NCBI GenBank assembly: GCA_022711465.1 | Contig: JAKLEZ010000007.1 | Coordinates: 124,001-188,000 of the forward strand | DNA: 64,000 nucleotides | Source of the DNA: Planctomycetota bacterium | GTDB lineage: Bacteria > Planctomycetota > Phycisphaerae > UBA1845 > PWPN01 | Direction: 5' to 3' | Part shown: piece after piece, positions 60,646 through 64,000 of the stretch | Layout of the letters: each line of letters starts with the position of its first letter | How positions within the stretch are numbered: position 1 is the stretch's first letter | Made by a program: the position numbers and the translations under genes | Notes under the pieces: model-generated | What the model saw: only the letters and a program-made list of their open reading frames with translations | Database searches by the model: none | What the model was told of the DNA's origin: nothing

Positions 60646-61902
60646 ATGTCCAAGCCTAAACAGAGTGCGATCATCGGCAAGAATATCGCTGGAACACTGG
60701 TGTCCGCTTTGGATGCCGGGGGCGGCGTGCTGCGTCTCACGCCAAACTGGGTGCCGCGCAGCTTCCTGCACCCGGGCAAGCGAATCAAACTCGCCCCCGA
60801 GGACTGGTACGCCCTGGGCACGAACCGCGGCGGCATCGACGAGCGGTGGTTCGCCAGTACCACCGAGGCGATGAACGAGAACCGCAATCCCGACGAAGGC
60901 CTCAGCTACGTCGCTTTCGAGGGCAAGCGCTTCCTGCTCCGCGATGCGGTGGCCGAGGCCGGGGCCCGCTTGATCGGCAAGCCCATGTTCGACAAGTACA
61001 AACGCTGGCCGGTCTACTCCAAGTTCTTCGACAACATGGGGCCAATCCCGCACCACATGCATCAGAGGCAGGAAGACGCGGCCCGGACCGGGCAGGAGGG
61101 CAAGCCCGAGGGCTACTACTTCCCCCCACAACTCAACAACGTCGACAACAACTTCGCCTACACCTTCATGGGGCTGGAGCCGGGTACGACCAAGGATCAG
61201 CTCCGCAAGTGCCTGCAGGACTGGAACAAAGGTGACAACGGGATTCTGGACCTCGCTCGTGCATATCGGCTGAAACGCGGCACCGGCTGGCTGATCCCGC
61301 CGGGTGTTCTGCATGCTCCGGGTTCGCTGTGCACCTACGAGCCGCAGTGGGGATCGGACGTGTTCGGCATGTACCAGTCGCTGGTTGAGGGCCGCGAGGT
61401 GCCCTGGTCGCTGCTGGTCAAGGATGTGCCCAAGGACAAGCACCAGGATCTCGACTACATCATCGGCCAGTTGGACTGGGAGAAGAACGTCGACACTCAC
61501 TTTGTCGAGCACAACTACGTTGAGCCGATCGTGGATCGAGCGGCCAGTGGCCAGGGTTACGTCGACAAGTGGATCGTCTACGGCCGGTTCGAGGGCAAGC
61601 AGCTGTTCAGTGCCAAGGAGCTGACCGTCGATCCGGGCGTCAAGTGCGTACTCAAGGATCCCGGGGCGAGCGGCTGGATCACCGTCCAGGGCCGCGGGCG
61701 GCTTGGCCGGCTGAACGTCCAGACGCCGGCCATGATCCGGTTTGGCGAGGAGACCGAGGACGAGGTGTTCATTACCTACCAGGCCGCGACCGCGGGAATC
61801 GAGATCGAGAACACCGGCAGCGAACCGCTCGTGGGCCTGCGCTATTTTGGCCCCGACGTGCACGCGAACATGCCCCATGTGGGCGATCACCGGAAGGCGT
61901 AG
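60646..61902 (+). CDS. Cupin-fold protein, phosphomannose-isomerase-like, unknown substrate
   Basis: 418 residues from ATG 60646 (GGGAG upstream). A metal-binding cupin core is suggested by GPIPHHMHQRQED (His pair and Gln/Glu), and by GTGWLIPPGVLHAPGS with a later His. The second half has a beta-rich part with a weaker cupin pattern. It resembles class I mannose-6-phosphate isomerases in outline but is not a clear match. It precedes a TIM-barrel sugar isomerase and a carbohydrate-binding-like protein, supporting a sugar-isomerisation role. Confidence 0.8.
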   Translation: MSKPKQSAIIGKNIAGTLVSALDAGGGVLRLTPNWVPRSFLHPGKRIKLAPEDWYALGTNRGGIDERWFASTTEAMNENRNPDEGLSYVAFEGKRFLLRDAVAEAGARLIGKPMFDKYKRWPVYSKFFDNMGPIPHHMHQRQEDAARTGQEGKPEGYYFPPQLNNVDNNFAYTFMGLEPGTTKDQLRKCLQDWNKGDNGILDLARAYRLKRGTGWLIPPGVLHAPGSLCTYEPQWGSDVFGMYQSLVEGREVPWSLLVKDVPKDKHQDLDYIIGQLDWEKNVDTHFVEHNYVEPIVDRAASGQGYVDKWIVYGRFEGKQLFSAKELTVDPGVKCVLKDPGASGWITVQGRGRLGRLNVQTPAMIRFGEETEDEVFITYQAATAGIEIENTGSEPLVGLRYFGPDVHANMPHVGDHRKA

Positions 61903-62058
61903 ATGCCGGCAGGAAAGCTCGGGCCCGGCGGAGTTCCGTTCTGCCTTTCCAGGAGGTTCAGAGAGGGTAGGGTGGATGGCAAGGCCTGAGGGTCGCAGGC
62001 CGGTGAGGCTGGCTTGAGGTGGGGGATTTGTTGGGGACGGCGCGATTCAAGACCTGAC

Positions 62059-62097
62059 CCCCATCACCTCCCTTGGGAAAGGGGGGAGGTGGTGGGG
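62059..62097 (+). promoter_or_regulatory. 14-bp hairpin covering the ribosome binding site of the next gene
   Basis: Arms 62059-62072 and 62084-62097 pair over all 14 bases in RNA, with one G-U pair and an 11-base loop. The right arm contains the GGGAGG binding site, and the ATG follows at 62099. Translation would need this hairpin to open. A dispersed palindromic repeat that happens to sit here is the alternative. Confidence 0.6.
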
Positions 62098-62098
62098 C

Positions 62099-63043
62099 AT
62101 GGAGGACCAGACAGTGTCCAAACGCATCTCGATCGGTACGTGGGCGTATGCCATCGGGCCCTACGCAGACAACCCGATTCCATTCGTCGAGGTCGTCGAC
62201 AAGCTCCATAAGCTCGGTTTTGACGGTGTCGAACTCGGGGGGTTTGGCATCCATCCCAACCCCGATCTGCAGAAGACCAAGGACGACCGGCTGGCGGCTC
62301 GCCAGGTATGGGAGTCGCGGGGTATGGGCTGCAGCGGCCTGGCGGCCGATCTGTGGGGCGAGAAGTTGATCACCGCCCGAGACAGCGGTTCGTACCTGAA
62401 TACATTCCGGAAGAACCTGCAGTTCTGTGTGGACCTGGGCATCAACGTGATTCGAGTGGACACCACCGAGGACCCGGGCGTCCTGGGCCGGGTCGGTGAC
62501 GAGCCGGTCAAGGCGATGGTGGTCAACTACGATGACGCCTTGAAGCGAGTCACCGCCACCTGGCGGCAGTGCGCCAAGGAAGCCGCTGATGTCGGGGTGA
62601 GGGTGGTGTGGGAGTTTGAGCCGGGCTTCGCGTTCAACAAGCCCAGCGACATCTTCCGAGTCGTCGATGGGGTTGGCCACGGCAACTTCATGACCATGTA
62701 CGACACCTGCCACGCAAACATGATCGCCAAGCATGGCTCGCGGCAGCCGGGCAAGCGCGAGACGCTGCCCGGTGGAGCCAAGGAACTAGCTCAGAAGCTC
62801 AAGGGCAAGATCGGCCGCGTCCACCTGATCGACTCGGACGGCACCCTGCATGACAACCACACCAGCACGCACCCTCCATTTGGCAAGGGCGGACTGGACT
62901 TCGACGATCTCATGCCCGCCATCGTGGCCGCCGGGTGCCCGGACGACTGGTGGACAATCGACCTGTGCTTCTGGCCGGACGCCTGGGTGGCGACGGAGTC
63001 GTGCAAGCGGTTCGTGGACGGCCTCGCGGCCAAGTACGGATGA
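62099..63043 (+). CDS. Sugar phosphate isomerase/epimerase (xylose-isomerase-like TIM barrel), cytosolic
   Basis: 314 residues from ATG 62099; GTG 62114 is possible. Barrel motifs: ISIGTWAYAIG, LGFDGVELGGFG, GVRVVWEFEPG (metal Glu), MTMYDTCHANM (Asp and His ligands), GRVHLIDSDGTL (His) and DDWWTIDLCFWP. No signal peptide, unlike the copies at 21.8 and 40.8 kb. It overlaps the next gene by ATGA. The substrate is unknown. Confidence 0.9.
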   Translation: MEDQTVSKRISIGTWAYAIGPYADNPIPFVEVVDKLHKLGFDGVELGGFGIHPNPDLQKTKDDRLAARQVWESRGMGCSGLAADLWGEKLITARDSGSYLNTFRKNLQFCVDLGINVIRVDTTEDPGVLGRVGDEPVKAMVVNYDDALKRVTATWRQCAKEAADVGVRVVWEFEPGFAFNKPSDIFRVVDGVGHGNFMTMYDTCHANMIAKHGSRQPGKRETLPGGAKELAQKLKGKIGRVHLIDSDGTLHDNHTSTHPPFGKGGLDFDDLMPAIVAAGCPDDWWTIDLCFWPDAWVATESCKRFVDGLAAKYG

Positions 63044-63696
63044 CCGGTCTCGTACCCAACCGGCTGCTTTTTCGGTTTGAGATCGCCCTGCGATACCGCC
63101 AGTCGCCGGAGATCGACGGGGATCTGAGCGACTGGTCGGACAAGCACCTGCTGCCCGTGCTCGATCGCCTCGACGGCGGCACTCCCTTCGGGCGGATCTG
63201 GCTGGCGTGGAGCGAGGCCGGCCTGTTCCTGGCCTGCCGAGTAGAGGGGCGGCGAAGCGCCTTCCGCTGTGACCCGAAAGCATTCTGGAAGGGAGACAAC
63301 CTCCGGCTCATGACCGACATGCGCGACGCTCGGGACAATCGCCGGGCATCACGCTACTGCCAGCAGTTCTTTTTCATGCCTGCAGGGGGCGGGAAGAATG
63401 GGGATGAGCCGGTGGCGGGTGCGGCTCGGATCAACCGGGCGACCGAAGACGCGCCACCGGTGCCGCCGGGCCTGATCCACCTCGCCGGCCGCCGGGAGAA
63501 AGACACCTACACCATGGAGGCCCACATTCCCGCAGAGGCGCTCTCCGGCTTCGACCCCGACGAGCATCGCCGGATCGGAATCTGCACCATGCTCGAGGAT
63601 TGCGACCTCGGCCAGCAGTACCTGACCGTCGGAGACGATCTGAACTGGCACATCGATCCCAGCACCTGGGCGACAGCCGTCTTGACACGGCCGTAA
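63040..63696 (+). CDS. CBM9/DOMON-like carbohydrate-binding protein
   Basis: 218 residues from ATG 63040, overlapping the preceding stop. The fold is suggested by SPEIDGDLSDWSD near the N-terminus (the usual entry motif of CBM9-like domains), GRIWLAWSEAGLFLACRVEG, and later WKGDNLRLMTDMRD and YTMEAHIPAEALSGF. No signal peptide is clear, odd for a sugar-binding domain, so it may act in the cytoplasm or the true start may differ. Coupled to the sugar isomerase. Confidence 0.8.
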   Translation: MTGLVPNRLLFRFEIALRYRQSPEIDGDLSDWSDKHLLPVLDRLDGGTPFGRIWLAWSEAGLFLACRVEGRRSAFRCDPKAFWKGDNLRLMTDMRDARDNRRASRYCQQFFFMPAGGGKNGDEPVAGAARINRATEDAPPVPPGLIHLAGRREKDTYTMEAHIPAEALSGFDPDEHRRIGICTMLEDCDLGQQYLTVGDDLNWHIDPSTWATAVLTRP

Positions 63697-63766
63697 CCTG
63701 TCATCAGACTGACGCTGCTGTGGTCTGCCTTGAAGTGCGCGAGGCCACCTAATCGGAGTCGACGCC

Positions 63767-64000
63767 ATGTCCCAGATACCCGGTCAGCCGCCACCGCCAC
63801 CGTCCCACATGCCCTACGCTCCACAGACGACGGATCCCTCGGAGCGGACATTCGCGATGCTCTGTCACTTGATCGCACTGGTGGGCCTTGCCATTCCCCT
63901 GGGCAACATCATCGGTCCGCTGATCATCTGGCTTGTCAAGAAAGAGCAGTGTCCATTCGTCGACGACCAGGGCAAGGAGTCGCTCAACTTCCAGATGAGT
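63767..64000 (+). CDS. DUF4870 domain protein, 3' truncated by window edge
   Basis: The first 78 residues are visible from ATG 63767 (GGAG upstream). A Pro-rich start is followed by ERTFAMLCHLIALVGLAIP, GNIIGPLIIWLVKKEQ and DDQGKESLNFQ, the order of the DUF4870 membrane family. The frame is open to the end of the window. Function unknown; probably an inner-membrane protein. Confidence 0.85.
   Translation, partial: MSQIPGQPPPPPSHMPYAPQTTDPSERTFAMLCHLIALVGLAIPLGNIIGPLIIWLVKKEQCPFVDDQGKESLNFQMS

Noticed and set aside
1..64000. tRNA, rRNA, CRISPR arrays, insertion sequences
   Set aside because: I looked for T-loop motifs, regular spaced repeats and transposase motifs by eye and found none convincing; a covariance or HMM scan would be decisive.

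Overview
The window looks like a chromosomal piece of a high-GC (roughly 65%) planctomycete, most likely of the Phycisphaerae or a related lineage. Several features point that way. Two exported proteins have a type IV prepilin-like N-terminus and a C-terminal FLDGH motif, an architecture typical of planctomycetes. There are many secreted or Tat-type sugar oxidoreductases and TIM-barrel isomerases, a secreted GH9-type glycosidase, and housekeeping operons with planctomycete-like sequences. No rRNA, tRNA, CRISPR array, transposase or phage gene was recognised. The assignment is inference from protein content.

Region 1 (1-25.7 kb) is accessory and catabolic. It holds an alpha/alpha-barrel protein cut by the window start, a prepilin-like protein, a secreted beta-helix/PKD protein, an acetylxylan-esterase-like hydrolase, a SagB-type nitroreductase, a GH9 enzyme, two exported cysteine peptidases (C39-like and C1-like), a Tat-type Gfo/Idh oxidoreductase, a sugar porter, a lipoprotein, a LarA-like racemase, a Tat-type epimerase, an RNase Z-like hydrolase and a carboxypeptidase-regulatory/thioredoxin protein. 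Inside it is a compact three-gene metal-transport operon (16.8-20.1 kb): a membrane-anchored DtxR-like protein with FeoA domains, then a FeoB-like transporter split into separate GTPase and membrane proteins. A decayed DUF3144-like gene lies at 8.85-9.11 kb.

Region 2 (26-38 kb) is mostly housekeeping on the plus strand: lexA, def, cdaA with a YbbR-domain partner, proA, an unknown membrane protein, gatC and gatA (gatB is not here), an amidohydrolase, ribH, nusB and ftsY. A second prepilin-like protein and a sugar oxidoreductase/isomerase pair follow (38.3-41.8 kb).

Region 3 (41.9-54.9 kb) is read on the minus strand. In transcription order the fatty-acid block is rpmF-plsX-fabH-fabD-fabG-acpP-fabF, then an orphan fliN, an S24-type self-cleaving repressor with two palindromes upstream, an HU-like protein, a canonical feoA-feoB pair with its own promoter and palindrome, and a small glycan-modification set (phosphoglycosyl transferase, formyltransferase, PIG-L deacetylase).

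Region 4 (55-64 kb) carries a pseudo-receiver protein, a GNAT acetyltransferase, a methyltransferase, an NfeD-like/flotillin pair with a good promoter, a cupin-fold isomerase-like protein, an epimerase whose ribosome binding site is buried in a 14-bp hairpin, a CBM9-like protein, and a DUF4870 protein cut by the window end. The most interesting points are the coexistence of a canonical FeoAB and a divergent split FeoB system with a membrane-tethered regulator, the altered DGA motif of CdaA, the paired operators of the S24 repressor, and several RNA or DNA structures in leaders (rpmF, the 62.1-kb epimerase, feoA).
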